From Deltaproteobacteria bacterium (lineage in GTDB: Bacteria; UBA10199; DSSB01; JACPFA01): a DNA stretch of 57,184 nucleotides. Numbering within the stretch: position 1 is the stretch's first letter; each line of letters begins with the position of its first letter. The notes beneath the pieces are model-generated. The model worked only from the letters and a program-made list of their open reading frames with translations, was not told the DNA's origin and did no database searches. The DNA lies in assembly GCA_016183235.1 (NCBI GenBank), contig JACPFA010000041.1:1-57184 (forward strand), written 5' to 3'. The translations under genes and the position numbers were made by a program. Shown piece by piece: positions 14,739 through 22,576 of this stretch.

Positions 14739-14984
14739 ATGAAAAAATTTTTATTAGTGTTAATATTTTCTTTTTTTACAGTTTCTTGTGCTAGCACCCA
14801 TTTTCAAATTCAACCTGCGGTTGCAACCCGTACTTTAAATCAAAAAGACATTGTCAGGGCCGAGTTTGATACCATGTCGGCGGATACTCGCTCTGACAAA
14901 ACCGCAGCCATTGTGGTGGGCACATTGATTGGGGCGATTATTTTGAGCGGCATCATTGTGCCGATCGTCGTATTGTCCGATTAA
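14739..14984 (+). CDS. Small lipoprotein with C-terminal membrane segment
   Basis: An 81-residue protein. The ATG at 14739 begins a lipoprotein signal (MKKFLLVLIFSFFTVSCAS; lipobox around the Cys at residue 17). A second hydrophobic segment at the C-terminus (AAIVVGTLIGAIILSGIIVP) resembles glycine-zipper-like inserts. The longer frame from 14664 is encoded by a dispersed repeat and is rejected as coding. It overlaps the convergent MBL gene by 4 bases. Function unknown; probably an envelope lipoprotein. Confidence 0.65.
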   Translation: MKKFLLVLIFSFFTVSCASTHFQIQPAVATRTLNQKDIVRAEFDTMSADTRSDKTAAIVVGTLIGAIILSGIIVPIVVLSD

Positions 14985-15892
14985 ACCAGGTGCCACAAAC
15001 CATTTTCTTCCCGCACTTTGCCTAGATTAGCCGCCCGTTGTAGGTGTTTTTGGATCATTTGGCGTTCGAAACTGGCATATAGAGGGTTCACCAACATGGC
15101 TTTTCGATAAATGATGCCAGAGGCAGAAAGTTCAGCTACCGTTTTAGGCCCTGTTTTTAAGGCTTCAAGGATTTGGGCATCACGATCGTGGATATCTTTT
15201 TCAAATCGCATCACTTTTTGGGTAAATTTTTCCCGATCATAAATTCGACCACCATGACTTGTTACATAATGTTCAACATGAATATTGCGAATCCGGCTTA
15301 AGGAACGCAAGAATTGATCGATATCTGAAACAATATTGGCATACCATGGGCCCATAGGGGTCAGGTCAATATCGCTGGTAAATAAAAGGCTTATATCTTC
15401 AAATAACAAACCAATGTGGCCAGGGGTGTGCCCGGGCAAGTGAACCACCTTCACTTTATTTTCTTTTAAGTCGAGATAATCACCATCTTCTACATTTAGG
15501 CTAATGTGCCTTTCCATCATGTCGAGAGAAGAAAAGAGCATGCGTAGCCATTCTTTATAAAAACTTTCTTCGGTGTCAGCGTATTTAAGATAATTTTCAA
15601 AATTGGCAATCGCAGGCAAGTCGAGTTTGTGACAAATAAATTTAGCTTCTTTAAAAAGCGAGCCTAGCGAACGATGGTCGGCGTGATAGTGGGTGTTTAA
15701 AACAAATTTAACGATCTTTTGGCTGGCAACAGATTCGAGATAGCTAAAGCTAGCCGAAGGGTCGACAATGGTCGTGTTGGGGTCGTGAATCAGGATAGAG
15801 TTAGAAAAAAATATATCTTTAGAATTGTGCCCCCAAATAAATTCAATATTTCCGATTTGAACCCCATGGGGTAACTGCTTAATTTCAGCCAT
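14981..15892 (-). CDS. Metallo-beta-lactamase-fold hydrolase with C-terminal winged-helix-like region
   Basis: A 303-residue MBL-superfamily enzyme. Metal-binding motifs are visible: THYHADH (HxHxDH), HLPGHTPGH and SDIDLTPMGPW (the metal Asp), then TSHGG. The C-terminal 70 residues (KTVAELSASGIIYR..., ending with QKHLQRAANLGKVREENG) look like the winged-helix end common in LACTB2-like hydrolases. The substrate cannot be assigned. It is divergent from the 16076 gene, with two palindromic operator-like sites in between. Confidence 0.85.
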   Translation of the reverse strand: MAEIKQLPHGVQIGNIEFIWGHNSKDIFFSNSILIHDPNTTIVDPSASFSYLESVASQKIVKFVLNTHYHADHRSLGSLFKEAKFICHKLDLPAIANFENYLKYADTEESFYKEWLRMLFSSLDMMERHISLNVEDGDYLDLKENKVKVVHLPGHTPGHIGLLFEDISLLFTSDIDLTPMGPWYANIVSDIDQFLRSLSRIRNIHVEHYVTSHGGRIYDREKFTQKVMRFEKDIHDRDAQILEALKTGPKTVAELSASGIIYRKAMLVNPLYASFERQMIQKHLQRAANLGKVREENGLWHLV

Positions 15893-15928
15893 AGGTTTTT
15901 ATACCATCCCATTACCTTTAAGAAAATC

Positions 15929-15959
15929 TCTCATTTTGAGAGCTATTCTCAAATTGAGA
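15929..15959. promoter_or_regulatory. Tandem palindromic operator-like sites
   Basis: TCTCATTTTGAGA (15929-15941) and TCTCAAATTGAGA (15947-15959) are near-identical 13-bp palindromes with centres 18 bp apart. They lie in the divergent intergenic region between the MBL hydrolase and the 16076 gene, suggesting a dimeric repressor or activator binding two sites. Confidence 0.5.
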
Positions 15960-16075
15960 GGGGTAGCGCCGGCCGTCTTTTCGTGCGTCAATGCAACTAT
16001 TTAAAATCATTTGATAATTTTTTACAACTTTCATTGTAACCTGGCATAAAGCATGCACACTTATTCTTATGCGGT

Positions 16076-16444
16076 ATGGGGTTTAAAGAAGAAAAACAAG
16101 TAGTCGGTCAAGAATCTACTGAACCACCCAAGCGTTCATGGGTAGCTGCGGGGTGGATGGGTCGGGGTTTGCCCTCGCTGGTGGATTCTAAATTATTCGT
16201 TCATGGGAATCGGGCCACCCTTACTTTTATTGTCAATAGATCCGTGGCGAGCATTCATTACGACCAAGGTGCCGAAGCCATCTATTATAAAGGCAGGAAC
16301 CTCACCAACCTTCATCTTTCCGATGAACAAATTGGATGTTTGTTTCGTTTTGCAGAACTCTTGCAAGAAAATTACACGGGGTCGGATTTGGCGCGGGATT
16401 ACCTGGTTTGCCTTAATAGAGTTTTATCTTCTAAACGATTGTGA
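16076..16444 (+). CDS. Hypothetical protein
   Basis: A 122-residue soluble protein, not recognised. It has a Pro/Trp-containing N-terminus (PKRSWVAAGWMGRGLPSLVD) and a module around residues 55-118 (AIYYKGRNLTNLHLSDEQIG then a helical stretch), loosely resembling two segments of the next gene's product. Start is the only ATG before the conserved-looking part, without a good ribosome site. A long hairpin separates it from the downstream gene on the same strand, and the pair may form a small unit. Confidence 0.5.
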   Translation: MGFKEEKQVVGQESTEPPKRSWVAAGWMGRGLPSLVDSKLFVHGNRATLTFIVNRSVASIHYDQGAEAIYYKGRNLTNLHLSDEQIGCLFRFAELLQENYTGSDLARDYLVCLNRVLSSKRL

Positions 16445-16450
16445 TAACTG

Positions 16451-16560
16451 CGTTAACGGTGTGGAAATTCTTCTGAAGCGGGAAGAGGCTACTCGAAACC
16501 CCTTTGCTCGGGGTTGAGAGAGCCTCTGCCGGATTCAGAAGAATTTCCACACCGTTAACG
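16451..16560. repeat. 110-bp long hairpin with perfect 27-bp terminal inverted repeats
   Basis: Arms 16451-16477 and 16534-16560 are exact reverse complements (left arm begins CGTTAACGGTGTGGAAATTC). Inside, AGAGGCT/AGCCTCT and AACCCC/GGGGTT extend the stem, leaving a loop of only a few bases. It fills the gap between two hypothetical genes. Confidence 0.9.
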
Positions 16561-16575
16561 TAATTGGCTTATTTT

Positions 16576-17253
16576 ATGTCCACTGACCCTTTAAACCTAC
16601 GCAATCTTTTACGGCTGCCTCCTCGCATTGATGATCTCCCTTTGGCCGAGCATGAAGCTCGAGAGGTAGTTAAACAAAGCTGGGAATTTCAAGATGGCGA
16701 GCATAAATTTGATTTTTTGCGAGGGCGAATTGTACTGAACAATCAAGATTTGGCTTATTTTATTTCGGAAAACTTAACCCATCTTTCGGCCCATTATTGG
16801 ACCAACCTGGCTAAAAAATTAGATAACTATCGCAAATGGGCCCTGCACCATGCGCAAGATCCTGAAAAACTCGCCATGCTGGCAGCATTGGTACAAGCCT
16901 TTTTGGCCAAAATCTTTGGGCGCATTAAAAAGAAGTTTGATGAAACCGTTGATGGAGTGTCTTTTCATCTAGAAGAAGGCCAATTATTGCTCAACGGGAT
17001 TAATGTGAATGCCTTTATCCGGTTGGCCAAAAAATATCCTGATAATAAACGGGCCAAGGTGTTTATGAAGGGTTTGCGTGGTCGGTTGAAATTGTTACTA
17101 ACGAATCAATGGGGCAATAACGAATATGAAAAAATTCGTGATGTGATCGTGGGGTTTATTCGGCTCATTGATGAACTACTTGAAGAAAAATCCCCTGGTC
17201 TTTATGAATTGCCACCTACCGTCTTGCTCAAAGATTTAAAGAAGCTGAAGTGA
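16576..17253 (+). CDS. Hypothetical protein with internal repeats
   Basis: A 225-residue, largely helical, charged protein without signal peptide or membrane segments; not recognised. Two segments share a layout: FDFLRGRIVLNNQDLAYFI (about residues 46-64) and SFHLEEGQLLLNGINVNAFI (about 135-154), each followed by a helix rich in Lys/Leu/Arg. The upstream gene's product has a similar YYKGRNLTNLHLSDEQI segment. The ATG at 16576 is preferred to the TTG at 16564. The gene is followed by a repeat-filled gap. Confidence 0.55.
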   Translation: MSTDPLNLRNLLRLPPRIDDLPLAEHEAREVVKQSWEFQDGEHKFDFLRGRIVLNNQDLAYFISENLTHLSAHYWTNLAKKLDNYRKWALHHAQDPEKLAMLAALVQAFLAKIFGRIKKKFDETVDGVSFHLEEGQLLLNGINVNAFIRLAKKYPDNKRAKVFMKGLRGRLKLLLTNQWGNNEYEKIRDVIVGFIRLIDELLEEKSPGLYELPPTVLLKDLKKLK

Positions 17254-17254
17254 T

Positions 17255-17428
17255 TTGTCATTGCGAGGCTACTAGTAGGGCCCCTCTGTCATTGCGAACC
17301 CAGCAGGGTGAAGCAATCTCCCCGGTTGGGCAGAATAGATTGCTTCACCCCTAAAGGGGTTCGCAATGACAGAGGGCATGAAAGGCCTCGCAATGACAGA
17401 GGGGATTATGAGAGGGCTCGCAATGACA
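17255..17428. repeat. Cluster of interspersed palindromic repeats upstream of comEC
   Basis: Several partial and complete copies: TTGTCATTGCGAGGC, the inverted pair TGTCATTGCGAACCCAGCAG / AAAGGGGTTCGCAATGACAG, then two further GCAATGACAG ends. Confidence 0.8.
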
Positions 17429-17462
17429 TCTTTTGGCATGCAACGTGCATTCTTTGCATGGC

Positions 17463-19883
17463 ATGACGATTCTATTTTCAAGGCCTTTGTTATGGGCGCT
17501 TGTGGGTGCAGGTTTGGGGATTTGCCTTGCGCATGCAGACATTCCTTTAAAAACGAACCCCTGGATTGTCCTTTTAGCAGGGCTGCTCTGGGTTTTTTTG
17601 TGGCGGCATTTTTTCAGTGAAGCTTTATTGCGTGGGGTGTTGGTTATCAATCTAGTTGCATTATCGATCATCGGTGGTGCAGTTTCGTACTCACATCATG
17701 AAAAAAGTGATTTAGTTCGCGAATCCATTTCATTGCCTTGGTCGGGGGTGGCTTGGGTTGAGGTGGCAAGCGCCTGCATGCCTTATGGCGATCAGGTTAG
17801 AATGTTAGTTAGGCTTAAAACTATACAGGATAATGAAAAAATCTCAGCCCAAGGGTTGGTAAAATTAACCGTGGTAACTGATCGTTGTGAGTGGGTGAAA
17901 GGGGATTTATTAAAAATAAAGGGCAAACTTAAAGCTATTCTTGGTTTTAAAAATCCTTACAGTTTTGATTCAAAGGCTTATTGGGAAAATCAAGGCGTGC
18001 ATGCTTCGATGTTTTTATCAAAGCCAGAACTTATTGAGGTAGTCAACAAAAGTCGTTACATTTCTAGATTTTTAGAGACTTATCGCCTAACCTTAATCCA
18101 AGACCTTCAACAATTTTTGTCGGGATATTCACAAAAAATTTTTCAATCTTTATTGTTGGGCACACCCATTGATTCAAAAGAGGGTTTGGCCCAAGGTTTT
18201 CAAACCTTGGGGCTTACGCATGTGTTAGTGGTTTCAGGCTTTCACCTCGTGTTGTTTGGAGCCTCCTTTTTTTATCCCCTCTACTTTATTTTTTCATTAT
18301 GGCCGCTCTTAGCCGAACGAGGTTTGGCGTTTAAATTAGCCTTGTTGACAAGTTTCATCCCCACCTTAGTCTATGCCTTGCTTACTGGCTGGAACCCTCC
18401 GGTGGCTAGGTCAGCGGTGATGATGGGTTTAGGGTTGGGGGTAATTTTAATAGGGCGCATTAAAGATGCGTTGACGATTTTTTGTTTTACAGCCCTTTGT
18501 TTATTAATCGTTCAACCTAAACTTTTATTAGATTTAAGTTTTCAATTGTCGGCCTTGGCTACCTTAACGCTCATTCTTTTTTTACCGCCTTGCCATCGGC
18601 AACTGCAAACGGCCATGCAAAAAACAAGTTTGAAACCAAGGTTTCAAACATTAATTGTTATCACCATAGATTCGCTCGCATCGACCATGGCCATTCAGGT
18701 GGTGCTTTACCCATTCTTAGTCAACAGCTTTGGGCGTTTTTCCCTTTTAGCACCTCTGGCCAATCTCATTTTAGGGCCGCTTATTTCCTTCATCATTTTG
18801 CCCATAGGTTTTTATGCCTTATTTTTTATGCCCAAACTTTGGGGTTTTGGAATACTAGCCGGATTAGCAAGATTTTTCGAACCTCTCTGGGTTTATTTAA
18901 GCACTCATTTTACCAGTTCCATTTTTTGCCCCTTGGTACCCCCGGTGCAAGGCTTTGGTTGGGTCATTTATGGTTGCTTGGCTTTAGGAATATTGCTGTG
19001 GGCACATCCCAGCCTCGCCAAAAAATTTTTTCTAATAGGAGCGGCATTCTTTATTTTAAATTATAGTTTTTCGTGGGGGAAGGCTTATTGTTTTCCTCCA
19101 CGTCATATGACCGTGACGATGTTTGATGTGGGGCAAGGCGATGCTTTGTTAATTCAGTTGCCGGGAGGGCCTAACCTACTGATCGATGGTGGGGGCTTGC
19201 CATTTTCTAATTTAGATATAGGCCAAAGCGTGTTGGCCCCTGAGTTATTGGGTCGCGGGATTCATCAGCTGGATTATGTTGTTTTAACTCATCCCGATGC
19301 GGATCATGCCAAGGGTTTAGGATTTGTATTGAAAAATTTTAGGGTGGGAGAATTTTGGTGGAATGGCAAGGGGTCGTTGTTGGAAGATGTTAAGCTGGCG
19401 GGGGTGAGGGATCGTGTTTTACAAGCCGGTGAAACCTTTGCATTAGGCAAGGCAATAGTTCAAGTGGTTCATGCAGGTTCTGAGGCAGAAGATGATAATA
19501 ACGCTTCTTTGGTGTTACGCTTATGTTGGCGCCAGGTTTGTTTTTTGTCGACCGGAGACATTGCAAAAGATGCTGAAACCTTAATTTTAGAACAAAACCA
19601 AGTTTTGGTAAAAAGCCAAATTCTTAAAATACCCCACCATGGTTCTAAAACCTCAAGCCTCGAATCTTTTCTCGATCAGGTTAATCCCCAAATTGCATTA
19701 TTGTCGGTGGGCGAAAACAACCCCTATCATTTGCCGAATCGTAAAATTATGGAGCGATATCAAAGCAAGGGGATCAAAATATTACGCACCGATCAAAACG
19801 GAGAAATTACTTTAAAGACCGACGGAGAAAAAATTTATTATAATACGTTTAACGGGGACCAGGGGATTGTTCCCATCCGTTGA
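17463..19883 (+). CDS. comEC: ComEC/Rec2 DNA-uptake channel protein
   Basis: Inner-membrane channel carrying single-stranded DNA into the cell during natural transformation. About 806 residues from the ATG at 17463; the earlier TTG frame is repeat-derived. Order: N-terminal membrane segments and DUF4131-type OB region (1-190), the competence domain with LTHVLVVSGFHLVLFGASFF and many membrane helices (200-530), then a soluble MBL-like domain starting MFDVGQGDALLIQLPGG with LTHPDADHAKG and KIPHHGSKTSS. The protein is full length. No other com genes are in the window. Its 3' end overlaps the convergent lipoprotein gene by 35 bases. Confidence 0.93.
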   Translation: MTILFSRPLLWALVGAGLGICLAHADIPLKTNPWIVLLAGLLWVFLWRHFFSEALLRGVLVINLVALSIIGGAVSYSHHEKSDLVRESISLPWSGVAWVEVASACMPYGDQVRMLVRLKTIQDNEKISAQGLVKLTVVTDRCEWVKGDLLKIKGKLKAILGFKNPYSFDSKAYWENQGVHASMFLSKPELIEVVNKSRYISRFLETYRLTLIQDLQQFLSGYSQKIFQSLLLGTPIDSKEGLAQGFQTLGLTHVLVVSGFHLVLFGASFFYPLYFIFSLWPLLAERGLAFKLALLTSFIPTLVYALLTGWNPPVARSAVMMGLGLGVILIGRIKDALTIFCFTALCLLIVQPKLLLDLSFQLSALATLTLILFLPPCHRQLQTAMQKTSLKPRFQTLIVITIDSLASTMAIQVVLYPFLVNSFGRFSLLAPLANLILGPLISFIILPIGFYALFFMPKLWGFGILAGLARFFEPLWVYLSTHFTSSIFCPLVPPVQGFGWVIYGCLALGILLWAHPSLAKKFFLIGAAFFILNYSFSWGKAYCFPPRHMTVTMFDVGQGDALLIQLPGGPNLLIDGGGLPFSNLDIGQSVLAPELLGRGIHQLDYVVLTHPDADHAKGLGFVLKNFRVGEFWWNGKGSLLEDVKLAGVRDRVLQAGETFALGKAIVQVVHAGSEAEDDNNASLVLRLCWRQVCFLSTGDIAKDAETLILEQNQVLVKSQILKIPHHGSKTSSLESFLDQVNPQIALLSVGENNPYHLPNRKIMERYQSKGIKILRTDQNGEITLKTDGEKIYYNTFNGDQGIVPIR

Positions 19884-20169
19884 TGCGCCAACCAAAAGGT
19901 GCCTTACGCAAAACCGTAACTTCAACTGGGATCGTATTGCCATTTTCTAACTGAACATTGGCCCCAATGGCGGCCAGATTTTTTTGTAATTCGTTAATCG
20001 ATTCAATTTCAACCTGGCTTACCTTAGAATTAAATTCACTGGTGGGGTATTTTTTGCCATATTTATTAAAAAAATGGGCTAAGAGATGGTCGGCCCGTTT
20101 AGCGGTTGGCACCCGAGTGCAGGCGGCTAAAAAAACGACTAAGATTGATAGCGCTAAGACTTTCTTCAT
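19849..20169 (-). CDS. Small lipoprotein, unknown function
   Basis: A 106-residue protein with a lipoprotein signal (MKKVLALSILVVFLAACTRV; lipobox LAAC, Cys17). The mature domain (about 88 residues) has a helix with KYGKKYPTSEF followed by beta-like segments ending FGWRINGWEQ. It is likely anchored to a membrane in the periplasm. The gene converges on comEC and overlaps it; no partner is evident. Confidence 0.65.
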   Translation of the reverse strand: MKKVLALSILVVFLAACTRVPTAKRADHLLAHFFNKYGKKYPTSEFNSKVSQVEIESINELQKNLAAIGANVQLENGNTIPVEVTVLRKAPFGWRINGWEQSPGPR

Positions 20170-20230
20170 GTTAAACCTTAATATATAATGTTGTAGTATT
20201 CATCAAGTCAATAAAGAGCCGAATAAATCC

Positions 20231-20283
20231 CATGTCATCCCCCGGCTTGATCCCCCGGTCAAGCCGGGGGACGGGATCCAAGA
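20231..20283. repeat. Interspersed palindromic repeat (CCCCCGGCTTGATC form)
   Basis: GTCATCCCCCGGCTTGATCC with its complement CCGGTCAAGCCGGGGGACGG; sits immediately before the DedA start codon. Confidence 0.75.
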
Positions 20284-20287
20284 TAGT

Positions 20288-20881
20288 ATGGAATCTTTCA
20301 TCGCCCACATTGAGCAATTTCATCCGCTGTGGATTTACCTCATTTTATTTTTTGCTGGGGTTCTGGAGTATATTTTCCCCCCTTTCCCGGGCGACTCGAT
20401 TATTTTATTTGGGGCCTTTTTAGCAGCGAAGGGAGTTATTAATATCCATTACGCCTTTGCCGTGACGACGCTCGGTTTTATTTCGGGATTGAGCTTACTT
20501 TATTGGTTTGGGCTCAAAAAAGGCCGCCAGTTTTTTATGAAGCGAAACACTCGATTTTTTTCGATTAAAACTCTTACCAAAACCGAATTACATTTTCAAA
20601 AATATGGTTGGTTATTGATTGTGGTTCATCGATTTTTGTTTTCGTTACGCATGATCGTCATTTTGCTAGCCGGCATTGGCCAGTTACCCTTTAAAAGGAT
20701 GTTGGCCTTTTCAATGGTGAGTTTGATGTTGTGGAATGTGTTGTTATTTTATTTGGGCTTTGTGTTGCAGTTAAGTTACGAAACCCTATCTTATTATTTT
20801 CAATATTCTTCGAATTTGTTCTATTTAATTGTGCTGCTGGGGATGGGTGTGTATTTCTTGATTAGACAGGTTAGAAATTAA
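20288..20881 (+). CDS. DedA-family membrane protein
   Basis: A 197-residue inner-membrane protein of the DedA/VTT family, linked to lipid flipping and envelope homeostasis. It shows the family signature PPFPGDSIILFGAFLAAKG near residues 36-54, the central GRQF...FHKYGW-like segment (here HFQKYGW), HRFLFSLRMIVILLAGIGQL and several hydrophobic helices. It is monocistronic between repeats. The start ATG follows a repeat with no obvious ribosome site. Confidence 0.88.
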   Translation: MESFIAHIEQFHPLWIYLILFFAGVLEYIFPPFPGDSIILFGAFLAAKGVINIHYAFAVTTLGFISGLSLLYWFGLKKGRQFFMKRNTRFFSIKTLTKTELHFQKYGWLLIVVHRFLFSLRMIVILLAGIGQLPFKRMLAFSMVSLMLWNVLLFYLGFVLQLSYETLSYYFQYSSNLFYLIVLLGMGVYFLIRQVRN

Positions 20882-20988
20882 TGTCATATATGGATCCCGG
20901 GTCTAGCCCGGGATGACGCAATACCGTCATGCCGGACCTGATCCGGCATCCATTCATTCTGAACCCAGCGGGGTGAAGAATCTTCCAT
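20880..20988. repeat. Composite repeat, copy 1 of a CCCGGGTCTAG type
   Basis: ATGGATCCCGGGTCTAGCCC, then TGACGCAATACCGTCATGCC and TTCTGAACCCAGCGGGGTGA. Near-identical to 22418-22532 in the same orientation and to 30390-30470, so the two nearer copies flank the transglycosylase gene as direct repeats. Confidence 0.85.
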
Positions 20989-22362
20989 CTATTTCTGAAT
21001 AACTAGCGGGTTTTTACTTGGGTCAGCCGATACCAGCCGATATTCAACAATCTTTTTCAATGCCTTGGCAAACAACGGGGCTTCTCCGCGCGGGATGTTA
21101 ATCGTAGCGCCGGTAGGGATGGGTTTGCCTTCATGCAGATAAGGGTCTTTTAAACCCAAGTTTAATCTTACCAAAACATCTTTAGAAAGACCGGTTTCAT
21201 TAGCCAGGTCATCGAGGCTTGCTTCTTGGGAAAGAGGGAATTTTTCTAGCAGGGCAGGGGGTTCTTTTTTGATCGAGCCAAAATATTTAGAATAATTTTC
21301 AGCTGTTTCTAAGGCTGCCAAAAAAGAAGGAAAGAAATTGCGTGAAGCAAAACCATAACTCCCGCCGCGGTATTGCGTAATAATCGTTGCAATGTCGGTG
21401 GTACCCAGCGTGTCAATGGCCCGGCGCAAACTCCCTCGCCCAGAATTGTAGGCGTTAATGGCCAAAGGCCAAGTGCCCAAGGCCTCGTAATTGCTTTTGA
21501 GGAGTTTAGCGGCAGCATGAGTTGCACTCAAAGGGTCGTTGCGTTCATCGACAACGTCATTAATATTAAGGTAAAGTTTGCCCGTGCCTGGCATAAACTG
21601 CCAAAGCCCACTGGCCCCCACTTTGCTGATCGCTTTGAAATTAAACATCGATTCTACAAAGACTAAACGAGTAATTTCGGAAGGTATGCTATAAGAATTA
21701 AAAATTTCTTCCATCTGAGGCAAATAAGTCCCACTTGCCGCAATGGCGCTCATAAATTTATTTTTCATCGCAGTTTGGGAACGCAGGCGTGCTGGTGTGG
21801 CGGCTGTTTTAAAACGCTCAGGTTCAGTGACATTTTTAAAAAAATCGTAAATCTTTTTTTCATCGGCATTAAGATCAGCCAATGCAGTGGTCCCCATATC
21901 GACATCGTGGAGTTTTAACAAGATCGTTCGAATGCGCTCCATCTCGGTGTCTACTTGCAGACCCTTCATTTCTTTTTTTTGTTGGGGGGTAAGATAGGGG
22001 TCACCCAAAATTTTTGAAACATTGATAACCGCATAAACAATATCTAAGTGTTCGGTATCGTGGAGGAGCACATAATTGTCGTCATATTTAGAATAAATGC
22101 TTTTCCAAAAATCAACTTGGGGCCGCAGCTCGGGGGGTGTTTTAAAGCTGTGATGAAGCAGTTTGCGCCCTGGAGGAGTGAGGGTTTCAGCTTTAGGGGT
22201 TTTGCGTTTGGCATGCAAGGGAACCAGAGGTAAAACTAGGAGTAGAATTGTCATTACAACCAGGCTTGTCAGGGCGAGATTGCTTCGCGGACGCTCGCAA
22301 TGACAGATAATAGATGTCATTGCGAGGAGGCATTTAGGCTGACGAAGCAATCTTTTTTTCAT
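20989..22362 (-). CDS. mltD: Lytic transglycosylase (MltD-like, SLT domain)
   Basis: Cleaves the glycan strands of peptidoglycan. The SLT domain contains the catalytic Glu in RLVFVESMFNFKAISKVGAS and the GLWQFMPGTG and AINAYNSGRG motifs. A LysM-like C-terminal region (LSQEASLDDLANETGLSKDV, ending INIPRGEA) follows. The start is unclear: the frame opens at 22494 inside a repeat. An ATG at 22362 gives MKKRLL plus a hydrophobic leader TSLVVMTILLLVLPLVPLHA interrupted by about 25 repeat-encoded residues; an ATG at 22254 would start inside the hydrophobic part. The first is preferred because it supplies the basic n-region of a signal peptide. Confidence 0.85.
   Translation of the reverse strand: MKKRLLRQPKCLLAMTSIICHCERPRSNLALTSLVVMTILLLVLPLVPLHAKRKTPKAETLTPPGRKLLHHSFKTPPELRPQVDFWKSIYSKYDDNYVLLHDTEHLDIVYAVINVSKILGDPYLTPQQKKEMKGLQVDTEMERIRTILLKLHDVDMGTTALADLNADEKKIYDFFKNVTEPERFKTAATPARLRSQTAMKNKFMSAIAASGTYLPQMEEIFNSYSIPSEITRLVFVESMFNFKAISKVGASGLWQFMPGTGKLYLNINDVVDERNDPLSATHAAAKLLKSNYEALGTWPLAINAYNSGRGSLRRAIDTLGTTDIATIITQYRGGSYGFASRNFFPSFLAALETAENYSKYFGSIKKEPPALLEKFPLSQEASLDDLANETGLSKDVLVRLNLGLKDPYLHEGKPIPTGATINIPRGEAPLFAKALKKIVEYRLVSADPSKNPLVIQK
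22262..22350. repeat. Palindromic repeat in the leader of the transglycosylase gene
   Basis: CGAGATTGCTTCGCGGACGC, TCGCAATGACAG, then TGTCATTGCGAGGAGGCATT and GACGAAGCAATCT; lies between the putative MKKRLL start and the hydrophobic core of the signal peptide. Confidence 0.8.
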
Positions 22363-22417
22363 AGGGAATTTATTACAACCTTCTCTCAAAGAAAAAACAA
22401 GAAAAAATTGCATAATC

Positions 22418-22532
22418 ATGTCACGTATGGATCCCGGGTCTAGCCCGGGATGACGCAATACCGTCATGCCGGACCTGATCCGGCATCCATTCATTCATTC
22501 TGAACCCAGCAGGGCGAAGCAATCTTCTGTTT
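22418..22532. repeat. Composite repeat, copy 2 of a CCCGGGTCTAG type
   Basis: Same sequence and orientation as 20880-20988, with an extra CATT unit in the CATTCATTCATT stretch. Confidence 0.85.
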
Positions 22533-22576
22533 TATTTTAATGGCAATAAATGCAAGAATCTCTTACAAAATAGCCT

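Noticed and set aside
22363-22494. Further N-terminal extension of the transglycosylase
   Set aside because: It reads through a repeat (MNGCRIRSGMTVLRHPG) upstream of a plausible signal-peptide start.
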